64,000 nt of DNA. It comes from Phycisphaerales bacterium. GTDB taxonomy: Bacteria > Planctomycetota > Phycisphaerae > Phycisphaerales > UBA1924. A program made the translations under genes and the position numbers. This document shows positions 45,960 to 54,301 of the stretch, piece by piece (the first letter of the stretch is position 1; the number at the start of each line of letters is the position of its first letter). The notes beneath the pieces were generated by a model that saw only the letters and a program-made list of their open reading frames with translations, was not told the origin of the DNA and searched no databases. The stretch covers positions 1 through 64,000 of the forward strand of contig JANQNW010000022.1 of NCBI GenBank assembly GCA_028279375.1, written 5' to 3'.

Positions 45960-46882
45960 TCCGCGACGTCGAACGCTTCGAATTGCGCATCGAATCGACG
46001 CCGGAACCGACGCCGTCGCCAGTGCATCACCCATCGCGCGAGCGGTCCGAACTCCTCGGGATGGCGTCGAAGCCAGCGCGGAAGCACCTGCAGACTCTGA
46101 CGATCGATCACGCTCTGATGCCACATCAGCGTGACATTGCCCAGCGGAACGAGTTCTCCGCACGAAGTCTGAATGAGAAACGTGCGATAGTCGGGGAGAC
46201 CCTGCGTGAGCCGCTCGATTGAGCAGTCCGCAAGCCCCAGATCCGCGAAGCGCTCGCGCTTGACGAAGATCGCATTCACCTCCGTCACCGCTGCAAGTTC
46301 GTACCCCTTCGAGTCGGCGAGCTCAATGACCGCTGCGAGACTGCATCCATGTCGCTCACCCGGGTCATACGGCGGCACATAGACGTGCTTGTATGGAATC
46401 GTCGGGTTGTATTCGATCACGACGATCGTCGCCTGGTAATCCCGCAAACTGCTCCAGATCCAGTAGTCGTGACCATCGACATCAATGCTGAGCAGATCCG
46501 GCCGCTCGACGCAGTCAGCTTCCTGCAGAGTTCGAAACAGCGAATGCGCACCGCTCCACGTGATCATGCGATGAATCGGACGCACGCCTGCGAACGCACG
46601 GCAGTTCTCCTCAAGCTCTCTCGCCCGCGCTTTGTCCCCTTCAATGAGTATCGCCCGTGCGCCGCGCTCCTCAATCAAGCGCCGTGTATTGCTCAGGTGC
46701 TTCCCATCCCACGCCCCGAACTCAACACAGAAGAGCGACCCCGGCGCCTGCTCCCAGAGACCCAGCCGGCGCAGGATCTCCTCGATGATCCCGTCCTCGC
46801 CGAACTGCGAGTAGACGTTCTCCCTGTGCTCCGCGAGAGCGGTCTGGCTCATCGTCCCAGGCACAGCGACAGCGGTCGTCAT
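45950..46882 (-). CDS. FkbM-family-like methyltransferase
   Basis: 310 residues from the ATG at 46882; the frame is open upstream to 47062 but overlaps the VOC gene there. N-terminal YSQFGEDGIIEEILRRLG is the conserved opening of this SAM-dependent methyltransferase group, followed by the SAM-binding strand LFCVEFGAWDGKHLSNTR and AILIEGDKARAREL, and LLSIDVDGHDYWIWSSL, VVIEYNPTIPYK. The C-terminal third is basic (HWRRRRFRRRF). Likely methylates a sugar or nucleotide-sugar linked to surface polysaccharide; the adjacent CgeB-like transferase fits that. Ten bases at the 3' end overlap the convergent glycosyltransferase gene. Confidence 0.82.
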   Translation of the reverse strand: MTTAVAVPGTMSQTALAEHRENVYSQFGEDGIIEEILRRLGLWEQAPGSLFCVEFGAWDGKHLSNTRRLIEERGARAILIEGDKARARELEENCRAFAGVRPIHRMITWSGAHSLFRTLQEADCVERPDLLSIDVDGHDYWIWSSLRDYQATIVVIEYNPTIPYKHVYVPPYDPGERHGCSLAAVIELADSKGYELAAVTEVNAIFVKRERFADLGLADCSIERLTQGLPDYRTFLIQTSCGELVPLGNVTLMWHQSVIDRQSLQVLPRWLRRHPEEFGPLARWVMHWRRRRFRRRFDAQFEAFDVADQK

Positions 46883-46929
46883 GCAGATCTCATCGATCCG
46901 TATTCGATCGCGCGATGAATCTTCCTCGC

Positions 46930-47301
46930 TCAGCCGGATCCACGCGGCCTCAGCCACTGGAGAAACGCCAGCGCGACACCATCGGGATCCCGCACCAGGA
47001 ACAGCCGGGCCCCCCAGCTCGTGTCCACCGGCCCCTCGCCAGGTCGCCCCTGGCGCTCCCATTCGCTCATCACATCATCAAGCTCGAAAACCAGATGCAC
47101 GCGATCGCCCGGCGATCCGAGTTTCAGACCCTCGGACTCCCGTGTCGCATCAAGAACCTCAATCTGAAGACCATGAAGCTCGACGACTCGGCCGCGTCCC
47201 GTCTCCCGGTCCCAGGAGCGGACGCACCGCCCTCCAAGGTCATGCTCGTAGTAGGAGGTACACGCCTCGAACTGCTCAGTCGCCAGTGCGATGAAGCTCA
47301 C
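46930..47301 (-). CDS. VOC (glyoxalase/bleomycin-resistance-like) protein
   Basis: 123 residues with two beta-alpha-beta-beta-beta halves: FIALATEQFEACTSYYEHDLGG and VHLVFELDDVMSEWERQG, then GARLFLVRDPDGVALAFLQW, where RDPDG with the following strand is the standard C-terminal metal-site element of the fold. Members use a divalent metal for isomerase, dioxygenase or binding roles; nothing fixes the substrate here. It lies 47 bases upstream of the FkbM-like gene on the same strand and is divergent from ubiX. Confidence 0.82.
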   Translation of the reverse strand: MSFIALATEQFEACTSYYEHDLGGRCVRSWDRETGRGRVVELHGLQIEVLDATRESEGLKLGSPGDRVHLVFELDDVMSEWERQGRPGEGPVDTSWGARLFLVRDPDGVALAFLQWLRPRGSG

Positions 47302-47387
47302 GTCTCGGTGAATCCGTCCTTATGGAATCGCCGTACTCCTGTTCGCGGCGATCCCCGTCGTTCGATCCTAGACTGCCCGATAAGACC

Positions 47388-48002
47388 ATGAATCGACCGA
47401 AGCGAATCATCGTGGGAATCGCCGGCGCCAGCGGCGCCGCCTACGCCGTGCGCATGCTCGAACTCCTCCGCTCAATTGAGGGGGTCGAATCGCACCTTGT
47501 CCTTTCCTCCGCTGGCAAACGCACGATTACGCTTGAGACCGAGCGCACGCCGCATCAGGTCGAAGCGCTGGCCCACCGAGTCCACAAGCTCAACGACGTC
47601 GCGGCGCCCATCGCCTCGGGCTCCTATCCGATCGATGCGATGATCATCGCGCCCTGTTCCGTGAAGACGCTCTCCGGCGTCGCCAACGCCTACGCCGACA
47701 ACCTGCTCCTCAGGGCCGCCGATGTCACGCTCAAGGAGCGCCGTCGTCTCGTGCTTCTCGTGCGGGAGACGCCGCTACACGCCGGCCACATCCGGCTTAT
47801 GCAGCAGGCGACCGAGATGGGCGCCATCGTCATGCCGCCAGTGCCCGCCTTCTACGCCGGTCTTGAGTCCATCGACGACATGGTGGACCAGACCGTCTGC
47901 CACGCCCTCGCGCTCGCAGGAGTCGACCCGCCGGAATCTCTCTACAGGCGATGGGGCGCCGAGCAGTCCGACGACGCGCTCCTCCCCGACGAGTCCAACT
48001 GA
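47388..48002 (+). CDS. ubiX: Flavin prenyltransferase UbiX
   Basis: 204 residues from the ATG at 47388. Family motifs: RIIVGIAGASGAAYAVRMLELL for the flavin phosphate, IASGSYPIDAMIIAPCSVKTLSGVANAYADNLLLRAADVTLKERRRLVLLVRETPLHAGHIRLM and MPPVPAFYAGLESIDDMVDQTVCHAL. It makes prenylated FMN, the cofactor of UbiD-type decarboxylases, from FMN and dimethylallyl phosphate. No ubiD is in the window, so its partner lies elsewhere. A convergent hairpin follows. Confidence 0.95.
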   Translation: MNRPKRIIVGIAGASGAAYAVRMLELLRSIEGVESHLVLSSAGKRTITLETERTPHQVEALAHRVHKLNDVAAPIASGSYPIDAMIIAPCSVKTLSGVANAYADNLLLRAADVTLKERRRLVLLVRETPLHAGHIRLMQQATEMGAIVMPPVPAFYAGLESIDDMVDQTVCHALALAGVDPPESLYRRWGAEQSDDALLPDESN

Positions 48003-48003
48003 A

Positions 48004-48032
48004 AAGGCGGCGCCCATCGTGGACGCCGCCTT
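48004..48032. terminator. Hairpin between ubiX and the YSC84-like gene
   Basis: AAGGCGGCG and CGCCGCCTT form a nine-pair stem around an 11-base loop right after the ubiX stop, with AAAA before and TTCG after. It may terminate from both sides (convergent genes end at 48002 and 48063). Confidence 0.55.
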
Positions 48033-48062
48033 CGATCATGTCTCAGTGCAGTCTTGCTCGAC

Positions 48063-48632
48063 TCAGAGCTCGTCGTCCTGCCAGAACTTCGTGCCCTTCA
48101 AAGCGACGCGAAGAGCCAGCCCGGCGTCTGACAGAATGTAGACGGCCATGTCATCGTTGAAGACAGCCGCGCCGGCCGCGGCGCCGCCCGTGTCATCATC
48201 CGCCTTCGCCTCCGCGTTGGCGTCCGCGCCGAACTCAAAGCCGTCATTGACGAATGCGTCCATCGCGTCCTGTTCACGGAAGACGATGACCATCCGAAGG
48301 CTGCGAAGCCCAACGCCCAGACCGGCCCCCGCCTCGAACATCTTCATGTACGTCCGCTCGCCTGAGCCCTTGTCGACCACAACGCCGTAGCCGTTGCCGC
48401 TCGTCAGAATCAGCAGCTGCGTGCTGACGTTGCTGAAGACGGCGTAGCCCGGCGACTCCGCGATCAGATCGCGCACTTCGGGCTGCTCTGCGTAGAGATC
48501 CTCGAGCGAACGAGCCGCCATGTCATCGGCGTAGTCCTGGCGCTCCGCTGGCGACTCACCCTCAGGGCTCGAACAGCCCACCGGCGCCAACAGGCCGATC
48601 GCCGCGACCGTCAGAATCATCAATCGAATCAT
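48063..48632 (-). CDS. YSC84-like (SYLF-type) lipoprotein
   Basis: 189 residues from the ATG at 48632, preceded by AAAGGAG. The signal MIRLMILTVAAIGLLAPVGC has a lipobox-like VGC cysteine. The body shows SYLF/Ysc84 features: SPGYAVFSNVSTQLLILTSGNGYGVVVDKGSGERTYMKMFEAGAGLGVGLRSLRMVIVF, then FVNDGFEFGADANAEAKADDDTGG and VYILSDAGLALRVALKGTKFW. SYLF domains bind phosphoinositides in eukaryotes; the bacterial exported forms have no proven role and probably bind lipid in the envelope. The start further upstream (48740) would add a basic non-family N-terminus and is not used. Confidence 0.85.
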   Translation of the reverse strand: MIRLMILTVAAIGLLAPVGCSSPEGESPAERQDYADDMAARSLEDLYAEQPEVRDLIAESPGYAVFSNVSTQLLILTSGNGYGVVVDKGSGERTYMKMFEAGAGLGVGLRSLRMVIVFREQDAMDAFVNDGFEFGADANAEAKADDDTGGAAAGAAVFNDDMAVYILSDAGLALRVALKGTKFWQDDEL

Positions 48633-48748
48633 GCTCCGAACTCCTTTCGATTCCCTGGTGGCCGGCCGCCGATCCGTCTTCCCGGATGGCGTCTCGCCCA
48701 CGAGACCGGGAGGGATACCACACCCACTTGGGGGAGGCAAATATCCAA

Positions 48749-48832
48749 TACCGGAGGAGGGACTCGAACCCTCAAGCCCTTGCGGGCAGCGGATTTTGAA
48801 TCCGCCGCGTCTGCCAATTCCGCCACTCCGGC
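48749..48832 (-). tRNA. tRNA-Leu (anticodon CAA)
   Basis: On the minus strand: acceptor GCCGGAG pairs with CTCCGGT (G1-U72 wobble), discriminator A. The D arm carries GGCGGAATTGGCAGA. The anticodon stem CGGAT/ATCCG encloses loop TTCAAAA, so the anticodon is CAA. A long variable arm (TGCCCGCAAGGGCTT) and T arm GAGGGTTCGAGTCCCTC follow. CCA is not encoded. Confidence 0.94.
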
Positions 48833-48905
48833 TCAGAGAGCCAGTGTAGCTTCGGGGCCACCCGGAGTCGCTGGTCGAGGGCGCCCAGTGTCGGTCAGTC
48901 TGTCA

Positions 48906-49847
48906 TCAGGGACCGGACTGGTACTCGCCCCAGTAGCTCAGCAACTGAGCCAGGTCATGAGCGTCGACGATGCAGTCCGATGTCAGATCCGCTTCGGGAT
49001 TCGATGAGCCCCACGCGCCGATGAGGTGCGCGAGATCCGCTGCATCGACGAAGTAGTCGCGATTGACATCCGCCTCTACCGGCGGCGCCGGAAAGAGGCC
49101 TTGGAGATCGAAGACGTGTCGGACGGCAATACCCCCATCTTGCTCCGCAGGCGTCCAGATTTGGAAGGACCCTGAGAACAGGCGCTGCGTGCGATCTTCT
49201 GCGGACTTGATGACCGTGTCGCCAAGCGCGTCAGGATCGGCGCCCAGGCTCTGTGTATGAGTTGGCTGCGGGTTGTCGCCTTCGCACCCGAAGACAACGG
49301 TGATCTGAGCCAGGAGAAGCCGCGCGAGACCGTCCTCTGAGACCGACGGAGTTCCGAATCCGAAGCCCGGGGCGGAGACAAACCACGCACCCTTGAGTTT
49401 CTCAACATCTCCGGCCGTATCTCCGTCGAGCCACTCAAGGTGATAGAGCGTGATCCTGCTCGCATTCTCGCTCGTGACGAATGAGGGACCAAGCGTCACA
49501 TAGGAATCCCATTGTGCCGAAGGATCGATGTCCCACACCATCTGATTCGACGGGCGGTCTCCGCCGAGCGGGTTTTGGTAGATGCGCGCATTCGGGTGAT
49601 CATTGTCGTCATCGACTCGAATCGGATACGGGAAGTCGGTGTCGGCCTGGACGACGCGATCGTAGTCAGAGACTCCGTCGAAGACCGCATAGAAGCGATA
49701 GACACGCGCGTCAGATCCGATCGCCGTGGTCGCGCTCTCGTTCCATCCCGAGTCTGTCCGGACTTCCAGGCCGAGCGCCTCGCCGGATGATGTCGATGAC
49801 AAAAGAGCGGCGACCGCCACCAGGAATGTCATTCGCAAGACGCTCAT
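48906..49847 (-). CDS. Exported dockerin-like protein of unknown function
   Basis: 313 residues from the ATG at 49847 (AAGGA upstream). A signal peptide (MSVLRMTFLVAVAALLSSTSSG) precedes a beta-rich domain of about 230 residues with YRFYAVFDGVSDYDRVVQ and ITLYHLEWLDGDTAGDVEK, which I cannot assign; the general layout is shared by several planctomycete exported proteins. The end carries two dockerin-like loops (VNRDYFVDAADLAHLIGAWG, DLTSDCIVDAHDLAQLLSYWG). Presumably exported and tethered or assembled through this tail. Confidence 0.8.
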   Translation of the reverse strand: MSVLRMTFLVAVAALLSSTSSGEALGLEVRTDSGWNESATTAIGSDARVYRFYAVFDGVSDYDRVVQADTDFPYPIRVDDDNDHPNARIYQNPLGGDRPSNQMVWDIDPSAQWDSYVTLGPSFVTSENASRITLYHLEWLDGDTAGDVEKLKGAWFVSAPGFGFGTPSVSEDGLARLLLAQITVVFGCEGDNPQPTHTQSLGADPDALGDTVIKSAEDRTQRLFSGSFQIWTPAEQDGGIAVRHVFDLQGLFPAPPVEADVNRDYFVDAADLAHLIGAWGSSNPEADLTSDCIVDAHDLAQLLSYWGEYQSGP

Positions 49848-49953
49848 CTCGTCGTCCTTCCTGATCAAAGGCTGATGAGAGATAGGTTAAGCCAGGAACG
49901 GGCTGCGTCATCCCCCGAATACTGGAATCGGCACAGGATTCACGAATGAGTTG

Positions 49954-50550
49954 TCACGGCGCCACCGGCTCCGCCTCCCAGCCGCTCTCGGCGCGAAGCA
50001 GCGCCCGCCGCTGCTCGCTGCCCACCGCCTGCAGCCAGTCGATCCGATCCACCTGTGTCTCCAACACGCCGAAGTTCCCGAAGCCCGCGCCCTGCGAGCC
50101 CTCGTCCACCGCCGCCACCATCGCGCTCGTCCGTGGATCATTCGGCGCCACTGGCTCGCCAGGCGCCCGCTCTGAGTTGTAGAGCACCTGCACAGCCAGC
50201 ACGAGTTGGTCCCAGTGCTTCTGCGACGTCTCGTCATCCGTGCACACGCGCACGCGCCCGAAGATCCGGAGCTGAACGCCATCCCGATTGTCATACGCGA
50301 GAGCGCACAGCCTCGGTCGTGCGCGCAGCTCCGCAAACTTCCGGCTGCGCACATCCGTGTGATGCCAGAGCGCCCGACTCGATTTGTCCGCGCCGCGGAG
50401 AATCAGCAGACGCACACTCGGTCCGCCCTCGTCCGTCGTCGTCGCGACGGACTGCAGGCGCATCGGGTGCTGCGTGTCGTTCGCCGCCACGCGCAGTCGC
50501 CGCCAGGCCTCGGCGCCCATCTGGTGATACGGGATCAACTCGCCGCTCAT
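49954..50550 (-). CDS. Pyridoxamine 5'-phosphate oxidase-like FMN-binding protein
   Basis: 198 residues from the ATG at 50550 with AAGGAGGAT in front. PNPOx-like split barrel: MRLQSVATTTDEGGPSVRLLILRG (strand with FMN contacts), LWHHTDVRSRKFAEL, LCALAYDNRDGVQLRIFGRV, and a C-terminal VLETQVDRIDWLQ. This corresponds to the Pyridox_oxase_2-type proteins, which bind FMN and are not the PdxH enzyme itself; activity is unknown. Its ATG overlaps the stop of the ketopantoate reductase gene (ATGA), so it is the second gene of that pair. Confidence 0.85.
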   Translation of the reverse strand: MSGELIPYHQMGAEAWRRLRVAANDTQHPMRLQSVATTTDEGGPSVRLLILRGADKSSRALWHHTDVRSRKFAELRARPRLCALAYDNRDGVQLRIFGRVRVCTDDETSQKHWDQLVLAVQVLYNSERAPGEPVAPNDPRTSAMVAAVDEGSQGAGFGNFGVLETQVDRIDWLQAVGSEQRRALLRAESGWEAEPVAP

Positions 50551-51578
50551 CGCTGATCCTCCTTCTGGCTGTTGGGCCCCGTCGCATCCCATGCGCTCGA
50601 GGCCTGACGCTGATAGACACGCCAGTCGAACGTCTCGATCAGCCGGTCGATCGTCTCCTGCGTTGGCGTCGGAACGCCGAGTTCGCGCGCCTTCATCAGG
50701 ATCTGCCTGTTGAGCTGCCCGACCTCGCTCTGCCGACCGCGCCGGATGTCCTCGACCATGCTCGGCACGTGATCGCCGCCCGCTCTGTAGACGCTCATGA
50801 TCCGATCACCCAGATCAGCCGGAAGCTCAATTGCGGCGGCATGGGCTACCGAAAGACCCTCGCGCAGCAAATCCTCGACCACCCCCAGGCTCGGAGACGC
50901 CATCACCTGCCCGATCGAGGCGTTCACCAGCGCCGCCACCGGACTCATGCACGCGTTCGCGAGCGCCTTCGTCCACACCTGCGGCTCGATGTCCTCCACA
51001 TACTCCGTCTCGAATCCCGATGCGCTCAAGAGACGCGCCAGCCCGCGACACTCCTCACGCATCGAGTCCGTCGCGCATCCGATGTAGTGGGGGGGCGTGT
51101 GCAGGCCGACCTCGACGACGCCCTCCGGCTCCCGCAGCGCGGCGCCGTAGTTCAGCACCATCCGCATTACGCGCTCGTAATCCAGCAGACGCATGATCTC
51201 GCGTCCCGGCTCGATACCGTTCTGATAGCTGATGACGAACGGCCCCGCATCGCTCTCTCCGACGTCGGTGAGCACCGGCTTCAACTCAGCGCACACATCC
51301 GGAATCGCCGTCGTCTTCGTCGCGATGAAGAGCGCTCCGACTCCCCCGACGGACGCGAGATCCGCGACGCTCTGCACAACGATCGGCCGCGCCGACCCCT
51401 CGAGGAGCCCGCGCATCTCCACACCATGCCGAAAGAGCTGCGCTGCCCGCTCCGGGTTGCGGCACACCAGCACCACCGGCCGCGCTCGCGTCAGCAACGC
51501 CGCCAGGCTCGCCCCCATGGCGCCCGCGCCCACGATCCCGATCCGGTGCACGCTCCCAGTTGTCGAATCGTCAACCAT
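50547..51578 (-). CDS. 2-dehydropantoate 2-reductase (ketopantoate reductase)-family protein
   Basis: 343 residues from the ATG at 51578. Rossmann loop HRIGIVGAGAMGASLAALL, then ALFIATKTTAIPDVCAELKP, the substrate-site ISYQNGIEPGREI, MVLNYGAALREPEGVVEVG and, in the C-terminal domain, the catalytic lysine region VWTKALANACMSPVAALVN and HVPSMVEDIRRGRQSEVGQLN (conserved S-x2-D-x2-G-R-x-T/S-E). It reduces ketopantoate to pantoate with NADPH in CoA synthesis; paralogues act on other 2-keto acids, so I leave the symbol empty. Coupled to the PNPOx-like gene by ATGA overlap. Confidence 0.88.
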   Translation of the reverse strand: MVDDSTTGSVHRIGIVGAGAMGASLAALLTRARPVVLVCRNPERAAQLFRHGVEMRGLLEGSARPIVVQSVADLASVGGVGALFIATKTTAIPDVCAELKPVLTDVGESDAGPFVISYQNGIEPGREIMRLLDYERVMRMVLNYGAALREPEGVVEVGLHTPPHYIGCATDSMREECRGLARLLSASGFETEYVEDIEPQVWTKALANACMSPVAALVNASIGQVMASPSLGVVEDLLREGLSVAHAAAIELPADLGDRIMSVYRAGGDHVPSMVEDIRRGRQSEVGQLNRQILMKARELGVPTPTQETIDRLIETFDWRVYQRQASSAWDATGPNSQKEDQR

Positions 51579-51640
51579 GGCCCGTCCCGACAATAACTGA
51601 CATACGGGTCCATTATAGCGAGTCGGCCTCGCGGGCGCGT

Positions 51641-52735
51641 TCAGGCGCCGTCGAGGAACTCGGCGAGAAGCCTGTGGAAGTGATGCACGCCCTGTTCGCG
51701 CGTCGGCGAGAAGCGACCGCGTTGATACAGACGCGAGCGCACGCCGCGCTGGACGCTCTCCACCACTTCCTCGTCCTCACGTTCCACCCGATCGAGCCCG
51801 GCGCCCGCGCCCTCATCGAGCTTCGAGGCGTCCGACACATACGTAAGGAATGACACTTTCGACCGCTGCGGTCCCAGCGGCCGCACAACGTTCACGCTCA
51901 GACCCCATGGGTAGAAGTTCAGCATCAGATTCGGGAAGAGCCAGTAGTAATACGCTGCAATCGACTCGCCGTGATCCGGCGACGACTTCGGAAGCTCGAA
52001 GACCGCATCGCCGCCCTTCGTAGTCCCCAGCTGCAGATTCGAATACCGGAAGACCTCCGCGCGATAGTCGCCGTAGTCGAGCACCTGATTCAGACTTGCA
52101 TGCACGAATGGGATGTGGAATCCCTCGAGATAGTTGTCGCAGTAGAGCGCCCAATTCGCATCCACGAGGTAGTCGCGCGAGCGCGACGCGTCGAAACGCA
52201 ACGCCTCGAGATCCAGCCAGCCCAGCCGGCGCTGCACATCCTCGAAGAGCTCATCAAATGCGAACTGCGGCTTGAGCGCACAGAAAACCAGCGGTCCCCA
52301 TTGCGCCATCTGCACTCCCGGAAGATCGTCCGCCTCCGTCGGAAACCCCTTCGCTTCCTCGAACTCCGGCATGTCGCGAAACGTGCCTGCGAGATCGAAC
52401 CGCCGCCCGTGGTACCGACATCGGAGTTGCGAAGCGTGCCCCGGATGATCGCACACCAGAGCCCCCCGGTGCGTGCACACATTCGACATGCAGTGCAACT
52501 GATCGTTCTCGTCCCGCGTCAGCAGCAGCGGCTCATCGATGCACCCCTCGAGAAACGTGAATGGAAACACCTGCCGGGGCGTCCGTACTTCCTCGGCGCC
52601 GACCACGAACTGCCAGCTTCGCGCGAAGATGCGCTCACGCGCAGCCTCATACACCTCCGCAGAGCCGTACGCCCAGCCCGGAAGCGTGTGCGCCTTCCGA
52701 ATGTCCTTCTCGATCGAGATCTTCGTGCGACCCAC
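51641..52735 (-). CDS. Rieske-type aromatic-ring-hydroxylating oxygenase, large subunit
   Basis: 364 residues from a GTG at 52735 with GCAGGAG upstream. Rieske centre: Cys87-x-His89 (CTHRGALVC) and Cys106-x2-His109 (CRYHGRRFDL). The catalytic domain has NYLEGFHIPFVHASLN, which supplies the two histidines of the mononuclear iron. Length and layout match single-subunit oxygenases such as choline or glycine-betaine monooxygenases. No dedicated ferredoxin or reductase gene is adjacent, so electron partners are elsewhere; substrate unknown. It is separated from panE-like genes by 62 bases and is divergent from the superoxide dismutase gene. Confidence 0.9.
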   Translation of the reverse strand: MGRTKISIEKDIRKAHTLPGWAYGSAEVYEAARERIFARSWQFVVGAEEVRTPRQVFPFTFLEGCIDEPLLLTRDENDQLHCMSNVCTHRGALVCDHPGHASQLRCRYHGRRFDLAGTFRDMPEFEEAKGFPTEADDLPGVQMAQWGPLVFCALKPQFAFDELFEDVQRRLGWLDLEALRFDASRSRDYLVDANWALYCDNYLEGFHIPFVHASLNQVLDYGDYRAEVFRYSNLQLGTTKGGDAVFELPKSSPDHGESIAAYYYWLFPNLMLNFYPWGLSVNVVRPLGPQRSKVSFLTYVSDASKLDEGAGAGLDRVEREDEEVVESVQRGVRSRLYQRGRFSPTREQGVHHFHRLLAEFLDGA

Positions 52736-52888
52736 GTCAGGCTCCTGCAGCGCCCTCTGGCGAAAGCGACAACGATCCACATGAGGCGAACGCCGCGCCC
52801 GCCGCCGCCACTGTACCGGAGGCGCACAGGCGCGGGCGACGCCCTATCCTCAGACGGCTTCCCAACCACGAACACCAGGAGCACGCGC

Positions 52889-53689
52889 ATGTCCGATCGC
52901 CACGATTCGCAGTCCGGTCCGGAGACCTCACGCCGCCAGGCGCTTGGCGCCATCTCCTTCCTTGCCGCCGCCGCCGTGGCGCCCGCCGCCGCCGCGCAGG
53001 CCACCGGCGCAGCGCGCCAGGCTGCGGCCGCCACCGCGGCGCTCACCCTCGCCGATCTCGGCTTCAATCAGGAGCGCAACGAATACACCCTTCCGCCGCT
53101 TCCGTATGACTACGACGCGCTCGAGCCCTTCATCGACGCCGAGACGATGCGCATTCATCACGACAAGCATCACGCCGGCTACGTCCGCGGACTCAATCGC
53201 GCGCTCGCAATGCTCTCAGAGGTGAGGCGAACCGGAGACGCCAAGCTCATCAAGCACTGGTCGCGCGAGCTCTCCTTCCATGGCTCCGGCCACGTCAATC
53301 ACACGCTCTTCTGGATGACGATGGCGCCCAAGTCAGATGGTGGAGGCCGACTCCCCTCCGGCGAACTTGAGAACGCCATCCAGGCCAGCTTCGGCTCCTT
53401 CGAAGACTTCTCGATGCAGTTCCAGGCCGCCGGCCGCGCCGTCGAGGGATCCGGATGGGGCTGGCTCGCCTTCGAGCCCTTCTCTCGCTCGCTCCTCGTG
53501 ATGCAGGGTGAGAAGCAGCAGAACATGCTCATGACGGGCGTCGTCCCGATCCTCGGTGTCGACGTCTGGGAGCATGCCTACTACCTCAAGTACCAGAATC
53601 GGCGCGGTGACTACGTCAAAGCGTTCATGGAAGTCGTCAACTGGAACAAGGTCGCCGAGCTCTACACCCGAGCGCACTCCGTCGCCTGA
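52889..53689 (+). CDS. Tat-exported Fe/Mn superoxide dismutase
   Basis: 266 residues from the ATG at 52889 (AGGAG upstream). The first 40 residues form a twin-arginine signal (TSRRQALGAISFLAAAAVAPAAAAQA). The mature enzyme has the SodA/SodB layout: PPLPYDYDALEPFIDAETMRIHHDKHHAGYV with the first metal histidine, GHVNHTLFW with the second, GSGWGWLAF, and DVWEHAYYLKYQNRRGDYVKAF with the last Asp and His. It removes superoxide; Tat export means the metal is probably loaded in the cytoplasm before transport. Gly and Gln contexts that separate iron from manganese forms are not decisive here. Confidence 0.93.
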   Translation: MSDRHDSQSGPETSRRQALGAISFLAAAAVAPAAAAQATGAARQAAAATAALTLADLGFNQERNEYTLPPLPYDYDALEPFIDAETMRIHHDKHHAGYVRGLNRALAMLSEVRRTGDAKLIKHWSRELSFHGSGHVNHTLFWMTMAPKSDGGGRLPSGELENAIQASFGSFEDFSMQFQAAGRAVEGSGWGWLAFEPFSRSLLVMQGEKQQNMLMTGVVPILGVDVWEHAYYLKYQNRRGDYVKAFMEVVNWNKVAELYTRAHSVA

Positions 53690-53698
53690 CCGTCGGCG

Positions 53699-54301
53699 CT
53701 AGAGCGCGTCAATCTCGGGCTGGACGTGCTTCGCATAGCAGTCCGGGCAGACGCCGTGACTGAACTCCGCCTTGCTCCGAGACGCGATGTACTGCTCGAC
53801 CGAGTGAATGTACTCGTCGCCTTCGCGAATGCGCTTGCAATAGGCGCAGATCGGAAGCAGCCCCTGGAGCTCATCAACACGCGCAAGCGCCTCCTCGAGC
53901 TCCTTGACGCGCGACGCCAGCTGTCCCTGCAACTCCAGCACGCGACGCCCGCACGCGAGACGCGCTCGCAACTCATCCGCGTGGAATGGCTTGTTCACGT
54001 AATCATCAACGCCTGCGCACAATCCCTCGACGATTTCGTCCTGCTCCGACTTGGCCGTCAGCAGCAGGATGTAGTACGACGCGCCATGGTCGAGCAGACG
54101 AAGCTCACGCGCCACATCCGGCCCGCTTCGCCCCGGCATCATCCAGTCGAGCACGAGCAATCGCGGCGATTCCTCGTGCCGGGCCAGCTCGAACGCTTCG
54201 TCGCCCGTGGACGCGACGTCAAGCTCATATCCCCATTTGGGAAGCAGACGCTCCAGCAGACGGCGTGAAACAGGGTCGTCTTCGGCGATCAGCGCTCTCA
54301 T
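53699..54301 (-). CDS. Response regulator with cysteine-rich C-terminal module
   Basis: 200 residues. Receiver domain 1-120 with acidic EDD (7-9), phosphoacceptor Asp52 (VLDWMMPG), Thr82 and Lys104 (KPF). A coiled-coil linker (about 118-146, GQLASRVKELEEALARVDELQ) leads to LLPICAYCKRIREGDEYIHSVEQYI... FSHGVCPDCYAKH, with Cys152, Cys155, Cys185 and Cys188 in two CxxC pairs. This tail is known from many bacterial response regulators and may bind zinc; no DNA-binding domain is present. Its ATG overlaps the stop of the hybrid kinase gene (ATGA), so it is the terminal partner of that relay. Confidence 0.9.
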   Translation of the reverse strand: MRALIAEDDPVSRRLLERLLPKWGYELDVASTGDEAFELARHEESPRLLVLDWMMPGRSGPDVARELRLLDHGASYYILLLTAKSEQDEIVEGLCAGVDDYVNKPFHADELRARLACGRRVLELQGQLASRVKELEEALARVDELQGLLPICAYCKRIREGDEYIHSVEQYIASRSKAEFSHGVCPDCYAKHVQPEIDAL

